Source of the DNA: Acinetobacter pecorum
GTDB taxonomy: Bacteria; Pseudomonadota; Gammaproteobacteria; Pseudomonadales; Moraxellaceae
DNA: 64,000 bases
Assembly (NCBI RefSeq): GCF_014837015.1
Contig: NZ_JACSPT010000006.1
Location: forward strand, 1 to 64,000
Reading direction: 5' to 3'
Shown: positions 1-6,495 of the stretch, piece after piece
Layout: each line of letters starts with the position of its first letter
How positions within the stretch are numbered: the stretch's first letter is position 1
Translations under genes and position numbers: made by a program
The notes under the pieces: generated by a model
What the model was told of the DNA's origin: nothing
Seen by the model: only the letters and a program-made list of their open reading frames with translations
Database searches by the model: none

Positions 1-25
1 ATAAATCTTATTTAATAAGATTTAT
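1..25. repeat. Perfect inverted repeat at window edge
   Basis: Twelve bases at 1-12 are the reverse complement of 14-25, with a single central base. It is AT-only apart from one G/C pair per arm. It may be the 3' end hairpin of a gene left of the window or an operator; no flanking gene is visible to decide. Confidence 0.5.
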
Positions 26-149
26 CACAAAATTATGTTTTATTAAACATTAAAATTATTGAGTATAAATATTATTACCCTATATTAATTAAAGGCAATC
101 TAATATTTTTAGATGTTGCTTTCTATCTGTATTTATTAAATCTATGAAT

Positions 150-190
150 ATCAGTATAAAAATACTGGTTCTAATATTTTTTTGGAGAAC
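150..190 (+). promoter_or_regulatory. Possible RNA thermometer in hsp20 leader
   Basis: A small hairpin (CAGTAT 152-157 with ATACTG 162-167) is followed by GTTCT (168-172), which can pair with AGAAC (186-190). That second pairing covers part of the Shine-Dalgarno GGAG (184-187), leaving a U-rich loop. Gammaproteobacterial ibpA-type genes often carry ROSE-like thermometers. The hallmark ROSE motif is not obvious here, so this is inferred from base pairing only. Confidence 0.3.
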
Positions 191-195
191 TTTTG

Positions 196-708
196 ATGAG
201 CAATTCAAATCTTTCACCACTATTACGCAGAAGCATGGGTTTTGATCGTTTCAATGATTTATTCGACTATGCCCTGCAAACAGTTACGCCTAATTATCCC
301 TATTATAATGTTGAAAAGGTAGGAGAAAATGATTATCGCATTTCTGTTGCTACGGCAGGATTCAATGAAGATCAGCTTCAAATTAATGTAGAAAATCAAT
401 TATTGGTTATAACTGGGAATGTTGAAGAAGAAAGCTCAGAATCTACGGTTGAATTTTTACATAAAGGAATCTCTAAGCGGTCATTCAAACTATCGCTGCG
501 TTTAGATGATAATATGGAAGTACAACAGGCCAATTATGAAAATGGTTTACTAACCATAGACTTGAAACGCAACATTGATGAAGAAAATATGTCACGTCAA
601 ATTCCAATTGGGCGTAAGTCTAATGAACAAAAGATGTTAGATGACTCTAAAGCAGACTCTAAAGCAGACTCTAACTCGGAATCTCAATCACAGTCTAAAG
701 CGGAATAA
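196..708 (+). CDS. Hsp20/alpha-crystallin small heat shock protein
   Basis: ATP-independent holdase that binds unfolding proteins in the cytoplasm, IbpA-like. The start is ATG 196 with GGAG at 184-187; the TTG at 193 is too close to the Shine-Dalgarno. The alpha-crystallin domain spans about residues 35-135 (VEKVGENDYRISVATAGF at its start). An IPI tail motif (QIPIG) follows, the element small Hsps use for oligomer contacts. The C-terminus beyond it is unusual: an acidic Ser/Lys/Asp tail built from a 12-base tandem repeat (643-675). The gene stands alone, with a long AT-rich leader and no clear partner. The family assignment is secure. The specific IbpA orthology is inferred, and no symbol is assigned. 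Confidence 0.9.
   Translation: MSNSNLSPLLRRSMGFDRFNDLFDYALQTVTPNYPYYNVEKVGENDYRISVATAGFNEDQLQINVENQLLVITGNVEEESSESTVEFLHKGISKRSFKLSLRLDDNMEVQQANYENGLLTIDLKRNIDEENMSRQIPIGRKSNEQKMLDDSKADSKADSNSESQSQSKAE
643..675 (+). repeat. 12-bp in-frame tandem repeat in hsp20 3' end
   Basis: GACTCTAAAGCA is repeated head to tail at 643-654 and 655-666, with a partial third copy. It encodes DSKA units in the disordered tail of the small heat shock protein. Copy number is likely to vary between strains. Confidence 0.8.
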
Positions 709-1149
709 CTTAAAATTTTCGGTTCCTGGTATAGCCTCGGACTCATCTGTCAAGAAAAGCATAACTCTCTAATTCTTTATTTTAATTCTTTTTATGTTCA
801 AGAATTAGAGAGTTAAATCTTCCCTACCTCTGATTTTTTATAATTATTTATTGTTATTATGAGACTGATTAGATCACTTTTTAACAAGATAATCACCCCT
901 AAATTTCATAAATCCGATCACTGACTTATAAGAAAGTGTGATTAATATCACTCAATTGATCACAGCAACAAATCGTTCAATTTGGCTGTCAATTCTTAAA
1001 CTCTAGCTCTCACTGGTCTAGACTTCATGGCACATTGATTTATTCAGATTTACGGAGTCCGCACGTAACGCTGTTTTGAACAGGCTCGTCCGGGGGCTTT
1101 ATGCTAGCTGTTTATTGCCAATTTTTTTACTCATAATTTATTTAAGCTA
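709..1149. other. Long intergenic region after hsp20
   Basis: No credible gene is visible. It holds a 16-bp inverted repeat (762-777 with 800-815), a CRP-like sequence (TGTGA-N6-TCACT, 937-952) and an island of higher GC at about 1051-1100 that I cannot explain. Confidence 0.6.
762..815. terminator. 16-bp perfect inverted repeat downstream of hsp20
   Basis: The arm at 762-777 (TAACTCTCTAATTCTT) is exactly complementary to 800-815, with a 22-base T-rich loop. It lies about 55 bp after the hsp20 stop and probably acts as its 3' hairpin. There is no strong U-tract after it, so factor-independent termination is uncertain. Confidence 0.5.
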
Positions 1150-1187
1150 AAAAAAAGCAGGTGCCTAAAAGAATTGGCGACCTGCTA
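1149..1187 (-). terminator. Intrinsic terminator on the minus strand (sRNA end)
   Basis: AGCAGGT (1156-1162) pairs with ACCTGCT (1180-1186), and GCC (1163-1165) with GGC (1176-1178), around one bulged base. Read on the minus strand, the stem is followed directly by seven to eight Ts (1155-1149). No annotated minus-strand gene lies upstream, so it implies an unannotated transcript starting between here and dgkA. Confidence 0.75.
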
Positions 1188-1224
1188 CTCTAGGGGAACT
1201 ATATCAACACGACATCTCACTTCA
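1150..1224 (-). ncRNA. Candidate small RNA with PmrA-box promoter
   Basis: Predicted transcript of about 75 nt. A minus-strand -10-like TATATT (1235-1230) lies 10 bp downstream of a PmrA-box-like repeat (1262-1246), and a strong intrinsic terminator ends the transcript (1187-1149). No start codon with a ribosome binding site and a meaningful reading frame is present, so a regulatory RNA is the simplest reading. By analogy, enterobacteria link two-component systems to sRNAs that tune lipid-A enzymes (MgrR under PhoP). That analogy is inference; no homologous RNA family is recognised. Confidence 0.4.
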
Positions 1225-1245
1225 TTCTTAATATAAAAGTCCAAG

Positions 1246-1262
1246 CTTAAAAATCGCTTAAT
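1246..1262 (-). promoter_or_regulatory. PmrA-box-like repeat for the minus-strand RNA
   Basis: CTTAAA-N5-CTTAAT on the plus strand reads ATTAAG-N5-TTTAAG on the minus strand. It fits the HTTAAD-N5-HTTAAD pattern described for PmrA in Acinetobacter and closely resembles the pmrC box at 6276-6292. A minus-strand -10-like element follows 10 bp later. Confidence 0.6.
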
Positions 1263-1317
1263 TTCGCGCAAAAAAATGTAAACACCATGTATAAAAATTC
1301 TATAAGGCCTTGGATTT

Positions 1318-1334
1318 TTTAAGAGAGTTTTAAG
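1318..1334 (+). promoter_or_regulatory. PmrA-box-like repeat upstream of dgkA
   Basis: TTTAAG-N5-TTTAAG on the plus strand, followed after 10 bp (CTTGGAAATT) by TATGCT (1345-1350) as a -10-like element. This would start the dgkA message roughly 25 nt before its ATG. The box's second half and the following bases (TTTTAAGCTTGGA, 1328-1340) recur inverted at 1240-1252, so this intergenic region holds two mirror-image promoters. Confidence 0.6.
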
Positions 1335-1382
1335 CTTGGAAATTTATGCTTTACTTCATCTCTGATTGACCGAATCTGTTCT

Positions 1383-1769
1383 ATGTCCTCCTACCGATCA
1401 CCTTATAAAGGTACCTCGGGAATCCTGCGTATTTTGAATGCAGCACGTTATTCCCTTGCTGGTTTTAAAACAGCCTTTCAAAATGAGGCCGCCTTTCGGC
1501 AAATCCTGCTCATCAACCTTATTTTGATTCCATTAAGCTTTTGGATTTCGGTTAGTCCAGCTGAGCAAGCACTCATGGTGGCTGTTTGTCTATTGGCACT
1601 GATCATTGAACTGATTAACTCAGCCATAGAAGCTGTGGTAGACCGTATTTCCATGGAACGGCATGAGCTGTCTAAAAATGCCAAGGACATGGGCAGTGCT
1701 GCCCAGTTTGTAGCACTCAGTCTAATTACAGTGACTTGGGGCATCATTTTGGCTGGTCATTCGATTTGA
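1383..1769 (+). CDS. dgkA: Diacylglycerol kinase
   Basis: Inner-membrane kinase that phosphorylates diacylglycerol to phosphatidic acid. The 128 residues match the family size. Three membrane segments are visible at about residues 40-57, 61-80 and 105-126. The signature around residues 75-100 (IELINSAIEAVVDR, with KNAKDMGSAAQFVAL following) carries the conserved Glu, Asn and Asp of the active site. Thirty-eight bases separate it from the downstream PAP2 gene, so they are probably co-transcribed. It converges on pmrCAB, whose PmrC releases diacylglycerol when it transfers phosphoethanolamine from phosphatidylethanolamine; DgkA would recycle that product. A PmrA-box-like promoter precedes it. 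The Shine-Dalgarno is weak. Confidence 0.93.
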   Translation: MSSYRSPYKGTSGILRILNAARYSLAGFKTAFQNEAAFRQILLINLILIPLSFWISVSPAEQALMVAVCLLALIIELINSAIEAVVDRISMERHELSKNAKDMGSAAQFVALSLITVTWGIILAGHSI

Positions 1770-1807
1770 CCACTGCGCCTGCTACTGCCTGAAATGGGCC
1801 ATTAAAA

Positions 1808-2494
1808 ATGATCACTGACCGTTCCCGGTTTTTATTGACCCAAACCTTACTTTTGATATTCAGTTTTTTGGTTCTTTTGAACTTCTTTGATATTGGAGGA
1901 GTGCTTGATTTACAGCTTATCTACCCCTTTATCGATGATCACGGTCAATTTCCCCTGCGACAACACTGGGCGCTGGCAGAACTTAATCACCGTTATGTTA
2001 AAGACATGCTGATTCTGGTGTATATCCTATTATTTCTGGGCTGGCAGGTATCACTAAAATGGCAGAACTGGCATACACGCCGCTGGGAATTTGGCTATTT
2101 CTTTAGCATGGTGGCAGTGACCACAGCCTCGATCGGAATTTTAAAATCCCAGTCGGCCCATGCCTGTCCGTGGAATATGGTTATTCCCACTTATGATGGT
2201 ATTTTATGGGATTTTAGTGCTACTGCTGGCCACTGTTTTCCTGGGGGGCATGCCTCTAGCGGTTTTGCCTTGGTGGCTGGCTATTTTGTTTATCGTATGT
2301 CTAATCCCAAGCGGGCTTATTTCTTTCTGATCGCTGCAGTAATTTTAGGATTAGCCATGGGCTGGGCACAAATGATGCGTGGAGCGCATTTCCTGAGTCA
2401 TAACCTTTGGACTGGCTGGATTATCTGGTGCCTGAATGTTATCGGCTATGTGCTGTTTAGCCACAAATTAGACATAGAAGAAACTGTTCTTTAG
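1808..2494 (+). CDS. PAP2-family membrane phosphatase
   Basis: Membrane phosphatase of the PAP2 superfamily, 228 residues with about six hydrophobic segments. Motif 2 is seen as HCFPGGHASSGFA (near residue 140). A motif 3 region reads RGAHFLSHNLWTGW, close to the variant found in LpxT/LpxE-like enzymes. Compared with the canonical superfamily motifs, Arg of motif 1 is replaced (KSQSAHACP), Ser of PSGH is Gly, and Asn stands where an acidic residue is usual. The phosphate acceptor or donor could be undecaprenyl-pyrophosphate, lipid A or phosphatidylglycerophosphate; the sequence does not decide. Location after dgkA and opposite pmrCAB favours an envelope-lipid role. The start is ATG 1808. Confidence 0.8.
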   Translation: MITDRSRFLLTQTLLLIFSFLVLLNFFDIGGVLDLQLIYPFIDDHGQFPLRQHWALAELNHRYVKDMLILVYILLFLGWQVSLKWQNWHTRRWEFGYFFSMVAVTTASIGILKSQSAHACPWNMVIPTYDGILWDFSATAGHCFPGGHASSGFALVAGYFVYRMSNPKRAYFFLIAAVILGLAMGWAQMMRGAHFLSHNLWTGWIIWCLNVIGYVLFSHKLDIEETVL

Positions 2495-2529
2495 CATGTT
2501 AAATCAAACAGCCTCAACGCCAAAATAAT

Positions 2530-2555
2530 CCGAAGCCTATCTCATTAGGCTTCGG
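2530..2555 (-). terminator. Hairpin at the end of pmrCAB
   Basis: CCGAAGCCTA (2530-2539) and TAGGCTTCGG (2546-2555) form a perfect 10-bp stem that overlaps the pmrB stop codon. On the minus strand it is followed by ATTATTTTG. It lies between the convergent PAP2 and pmrB genes and may serve both. Confidence 0.65.
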
Positions 2556-3873
2556 CTAAAGGAAACTTGACCTGTACACAAAGGCCACCCAGATTGAGAC
2601 TTCGGGAAAATTCGAGCGTTCCACCTAGGCGTTCGGTGGCTTTATCTACAATAGACAAACCCAAACCACTGCCAATTTCTGCATGATTATGTATCCGGTA
2701 GAAGCGTTGCCGAATCTGATTGAATTGAGTCGTATCAATCCCGGTTCCGCTATCTTCGATCTGTAAAACTGCCTGCTGGCCTTGCTGGAAAATCGATATG
2801 TTAATTACGCCATCCTTCGGACTATATTTAATCGCATTATCGATCAGGTTATAAATAATTGAATGCAAGGCCGAAGCCTGGCCCTGAATCAACAGTTCCT
2901 GCTGCTGCTCCACCCCTAAATCTATCTCTTTCTGCAATGCCAGTTGAATCAGTTCTTCGATACAAGTGACAGTCATCTGATTCAGTGACAGCAATTGAAC
3001 CGGCTCACTTAAACCTTCGCTTACATCCTGTTTGGCCAGACTTAATAACTGGTTAACCAGATGCTGCATGCGCAAAATGCCTTGGCTCAAGTTATGGATA
3101 GACTTACTTTGCGGAAATTGCTGTAGCAAAATTTGTAGCTGTAAATTCAAGGCCGTGAGTGGCGTACGTAACTCATGTGCAGAGTCCGCCACAAATTGAC
3201 GTTGTTCCTGTTGGGCCAGAGAAATTCGACCGAACAGGTGATTCATTTCCTGAATGGTCGGTTCCAGCTCCAGGGGATAATCTTTCATTGCAATCGGCTT
3301 TAAATCTTGTGCCTTGCGGCTGGCCAATTCAGTTCTAAAATCATTAAGAGGCTGAAAATTTTTCCGGATCATCCAGCCTAAACCGAATAATGCAAAAGGT
3401 AAAAAAAGCACATAGGGAAGAAACATATTGGCTGCCAGTTCCAGAGCAAGTTCCTGCCGGACATTTTGCTGCTGGCTCACCTGAATCTGTAATTGCTTAC
3501 CAGGAATAATATAAGTTAACCAGGTTCCATACGGCGTTTGATGCTTGTAGAAACCTGCTTTCCTGACCGGTGCAACCAGAACATTGTGAGGATGCAAGGA
3601 AGTGGCTGTATCTGTATAGGACCAGATATCTACAAATAAATCTTCTTCACCGTACTGTTTTGCCAGATCGATTTGACTCTGCAGGGGCTGCGGATGATTT
3701 TCTGCAATGCGCTCTGCCAGACTTTGCATCTGTTTATCCAGTACTTCATTAATTTCTTCGAGTGCAATCCGGTAGGCTGCAAAGATCAGCACACAGCCTA
3801 ATACCAGGCTAAATAATGAAATATAAATAACCAGACGTTTTTGCAAGGAATAACGTTTTTGCATGGCGCTCAT
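2545..3873 (-). CDS. pmrB: PmrB-type sensor histidine kinase
   Basis: Membrane sensor kinase of the polymyxin-resistance system, 442 residues. TM1 is at about 12-32, followed by a periplasmic loop of about 115 residues, TM2 at about 150-170, HAMP, then HisKA with the phosphoacceptor in DSAHELRTP (about His232). The C-terminal HATPase carries an N-box (IYNLIDNAIKYSP), DSGTGID and GLGLSI. It overlaps pmrA by the 4-bp ATGA junction, indicating translational coupling. It is expected to phosphorylate PmrA in response to cations, pH or peptides; in Acinetobacter, point mutations here give colistin resistance. The sequence looks intact. Symbol assigned from operon order and domain layout. Confidence 0.92.
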   Translation of the reverse strand: MSAMQKRYSLQKRLVIYISLFSLVLGCVLIFAAYRIALEEINEVLDKQMQSLAERIAENHPQPLQSQIDLAKQYGEEDLFVDIWSYTDTATSLHPHNVLVAPVRKAGFYKHQTPYGTWLTYIIPGKQLQIQVSQQQNVRQELALELAANMFLPYVLFLPFALFGLGWMIRKNFQPLNDFRTELASRKAQDLKPIAMKDYPLELEPTIQEMNHLFGRISLAQQEQRQFVADSAHELRTPLTALNLQLQILLQQFPQSKSIHNLSQGILRMQHLVNQLLSLAKQDVSEGLSEPVQLLSLNQMTVTCIEELIQLALQKEIDLGVEQQQELLIQGQASALHSIIYNLIDNAIKYSPKDGVINISIFQQGQQAVLQIEDSGTGIDTTQFNQIRQRFYRIHNHAEIGSGLGLSIVDKATERLGGTLEFSRSLNLGGLCVQVKFPLAEA

Positions 3874-4541
3874 CCTAAGCGATACCCTAGCCCACGTATG
3901 GTGCGGATGAAGTCTTTTCCTAGTTTTGCCCGCAGATGATGAATATAGACCTCTACCGTATTACTGCTGACATCACTATCAAAATCATAAAGCTTGTCTT
4001 CTAAATCGTTTTTAGAAAAAATTTTGCTAGGATGCATGAGCAGTGCAGTGAGAATAGACCATTCCCGATTAGACAACTCGATCGGTTCATCATTAAAGCA
4101 TGCGATGTGCTGTTCCAGGTCCAGCTCCAGCCCACTGTGTGCTAACTTCTTATCGATATGTGTGCCAGTATTTTTGAAGCCGGCACGTCGCATTAAGGCA
4201 TGAATACGGGCCAGCAGTTCCTCAAACTCATAGGGTTTAATCAAGTAATCATCTGCTCCCTGATTCAGCCCATCTACCCGGTTTTGTAATTGATCCCGAG
4301 CGGAGATAATCAGTACCGGTAAATTAGGAAACTTCTGCCGGATATTCTTTAGCACCAGCATGCCATCCATCATCGGCAAGCCTAAATCGAGCAGGACAAT
4401 ATCGTAGACCTGCTGCTGTAACTGTTTTAAACCCTCAATCCCATTATTGACCCAGTACACCTCAAACTGATGCAGTTTAAGCAATGTTTCAGTCGACTCG
4501 GCAATCATAAAGTCATCTTCAATAATCAGTATTTTATGCAT
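3870..4541 (-). CDS. pmrA: PmrA response regulator (OmpR family)
   Basis: DNA-binding response regulator of 223 residues. The receiver domain covers about residues 1-120, with acidic pocket Glu8/Asp9/Asp10, phosphoacceptor Asp52 (LLDLGLP) and Lys in IKPYEF. The C-terminal winged helix spans about 128-220 (NREWSILTALL, VEVYIHHLRAKLG, IRTIRGLGYRLG). It is second in pmrC-pmrA-pmrB; one base separates it from pmrC and it overlaps pmrB by four. Its predicted binding sites are the PmrA-box-like repeats at 6276-6292, 1318-1334 and 1246-1262. Confidence 0.93.
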   Translation of the reverse strand: MHKILIIEDDFMIAESTETLLKLHQFEVYWVNNGIEGLKQLQQQVYDIVLLDLGLPMMDGMLVLKNIRQKFPNLPVLIISARDQLQNRVDGLNQGADDYLIKPYEFEELLARIHALMRRAGFKNTGTHIDKKLAHSGLELDLEQHIACFNDEPIELSNREWSILTALLMHPSKIFSKNDLEDKLYDFDSDVSSNTVEVYIHHLRAKLGKDFIRTIRGLGYRLG

Positions 4542-4542
4542 T

Positions 4543-6228
4543 TCAAGCTCTGTTTTTTAATGATGATGAGCATTGTGCAAGCATATCATTTTTAGCTTCA
4601 ATCACTTGCGTTTTTATATCCAGCATACTTAATAAGCTGGGGAAAAGATGGTCGTGACTGCGTGCCTGTCCGGTCTGTGTTTTTAAACAGCTTAGCTGCC
4701 GGGCATTGTACTGTTGCCAGGTATCGGAAAACCACATCAGCATTGGGATATGGGTTTGCTGAGTGGGCGCCATGCTATAAGGAGCACCATGCAGGTATAA
4801 ACCATGCTCTCCGGTGGATTCTCCATGATCAGACAGGTACCAGAAACCGGTCTGATATTGAGTCTGCTGCTTTAAAGTTTCAATGATCTGGGCAAGAACA
4901 TGGTCTGTATATACAATCGAATTATCATAGCTATTCTTTAATTCTTCTGTACTACAGCCCTGAATAGCATTGGTATTACAGGTCGGTTGAAATGGCTGAT
5001 ATGGCGCTTTGGAACGCTTGTAATATGCGGGGCCATGACTACCCATCTGATGCAGTACAATTAATTGTGGGGTCGGGTTGTTTTTATCCAGATGTGCCAG
5101 ATAATCTTTCAGGCTATCCACTAGGATTTCATCAAAACATTCACCACCGGCATCACACCACTTCTGTTTCAGTTGTGCCGGAATCTGGTATTTTTGTACC
5201 CGGTCACAGGCACCTTTACAGCCCGAATTATTATCAATCCAGGTCACCTGATAACCGGCCCGCTGCGCAATATCCAGCAGACCTTCTCGGTGGCTGGCTA
5301 GCTGTTCATCATAGGTTTTACGTGACATGCCCGAAAACATACAAGGGACTGAAACGGCTGTTGCAGTTCCACAGGAGCTGACCTGATTGAAATTAATTAC
5401 CGATAACTTGCTCAGTTCAGGATTGGTATTGCGCGCATAGCCATTTAAAGCGAAACTCTCAGCACGTGCAGTTTCTCCCACAACTAGCACCATCAATTTA
5501 GGATGATCCTGCATTTGGGCCTGCTGTAACAGATGTGCATCTTCGCCGAAAACCGCCAAAGGCAAATTTGCTTTAGGTGCTTTCTTTTTATAATAAGACA
5601 AAGTAGACGCAATGCTGTTTTGTGGCGAAAGCATGCCTTTCAGATCGCGATGTTCTCGGAAGATCGCTGCATAATCGACATAAAAACAGTATAACAATCC
5701 CAGAATCAAGCCAGCTGAGAGCACACTGCTCAGGCTCTTATGTACTAGCTGATGTCCAAGCGATGCAGGCTTAATTTTCAGCATCCACACAACGCAGAGG
5801 GGAAAAATCACAAACACCAATGTCCAGATGACTAATCGCATTGACCAGAGATCTCGAACTTCACGGGCATCGGTTTGCAGCATATTCTGGATCTGGTCAG
5901 GCGTGATAACGACCCCTAGACTATTGACAAAATAAGCACTAAAACCACCTATAATGATCAGGACACTGGCCAGTATTTTGGCATTCCATTTCCAGTTCAG
6001 CCACTGTAATATCAGATTGTAAAACGCAATAATGATCAGTGCCGTGGCAGCCAGTAACAGACCTGCTTTTAGATTGGTATAAGGCGTAAATTCATGGATT
6101 TTCTGATAGAAAGCAAAGTTTAGGATCAATCCCAACCAAATAGCCAGCAACACGTTAAAACCTAAAAGACTGATCGACTTTTTCGGTTGTTGACTAAAAA
6201 AAGAAGAATGGGAAAATAGCTTCAGCAT
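4543..6228 (-). CDS. pmrC: Lipid A phosphoethanolamine transferase PmrC (EptA)
   Basis: Transfers phosphoethanolamine from phosphatidylethanolamine to lipid A at the periplasmic face of the inner membrane, lowering affinity for polymyxins. At 561 residues it has full family length. Five N-terminal membrane segments lie within residues 20-185. The alkaline-phosphatase-like periplasmic domain follows, with the nucleophile in GETARAESF (about Thr253) and zinc ligands in SDHGESTGEHG, plus LHQMGSHGP and several paired cysteines (SCGTA, GCKGACD, GGECFDE). First gene of pmrCAB. A PmrA-box-like repeat and a -10-like sequence sit 35-65 bp upstream, so autoregulation is expected. Confidence 0.95.
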   Translation of the reverse strand: MLKLFSHSSFFSQQPKKSISLLGFNVLLAIWLGLILNFAFYQKIHEFTPYTNLKAGLLLAATALIIIAFYNLILQWLNWKWNAKILASVLIIIGGFSAYFVNSLGVVITPDQIQNMLQTDAREVRDLWSMRLVIWTLVFVIFPLCVVWMLKIKPASLGHQLVHKSLSSVLSAGLILGLLYCFYVDYAAIFREHRDLKGMLSPQNSIASTLSYYKKKAPKANLPLAVFGEDAHLLQQAQMQDHPKLMVLVVGETARAESFALNGYARNTNPELSKLSVINFNQVSSCGTATAVSVPCMFSGMSRKTYDEQLASHREGLLDIAQRAGYQVTWIDNNSGCKGACDRVQKYQIPAQLKQKWCDAGGECFDEILVDSLKDYLAHLDKNNPTPQLIVLHQMGSHGPAYYKRSKAPYQPFQPTCNTNAIQGCSTEELKNSYDNSIVYTDHVLAQIIETLKQQTQYQTGFWYLSDHGESTGEHGLYLHGAPYSMAPTQQTHIPMLMWFSDTWQQYNARQLSCLKTQTGQARSHDHLFPSLLSMLDIKTQVIEAKNDMLAQCSSSLKNRA

Positions 6229-6275
6229 AATCCATGGCTCAAAGACTTTAAGATGTTTCAGCTTATAATTTGAAT

Positions 6276-6292
6276 CTTAAAAATGGCTTAAA
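6276..6292 (-). promoter_or_regulatory. PmrA-box-like repeat upstream of pmrC
   Basis: On the minus strand this reads TTTAAG-N5-TTTAAG. After 8 bp comes TATAAG (6267-6262) as a -10-like hexamer, giving a leader of roughly 27 nt before the pmrC ATG. A further TTTAAG-like half site lies at 6246-6252. Spacing and orientation are those expected of a PmrA-activated promoter. Confidence 0.7.
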
Positions 6293-6374
6293 GAGATGTA
6301 TATAGACAATATATTTTTTGATTGCTTAATAGTCCGTCACTATTAATCTACCTGTTTTATATGCTTCAGGAATA

Positions 6375-6407
6375 AAAAGAGCATCCAATTATTTTTGGAT
6401 GTCTTTT
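6375..6407 (-). terminator. Terminator after the alcohol dehydrogenase gene
   Basis: AAAAG-G-CATCCAA pairs with TTGGATG-CTTTT around a short loop, with T-rich flanks on both strands. It lies about 90 bp past the stop of the minus-strand dehydrogenase gene. Confidence 0.65.
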
Positions 6408-6495
6408 CAAACTATCCTATATACACGTAAGGATTACAAGTCAAACCTTGATAAGGTTGTTCGCACATAAGAGGATATAGAGCAGAAAACCAGAA

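Noticed and set aside
859..924. 21-codon open frame in the hsp20-dgkA gap
   Set aside because: No ribosome binding site, AT-rich random composition, and no recognisable sequence.
937..952. CRP/Vfr-like site TGTGA-N6-TCACT
   Set aside because: One imperfect match, far from any start codon (about 430 bp before dgkA); could easily be chance.
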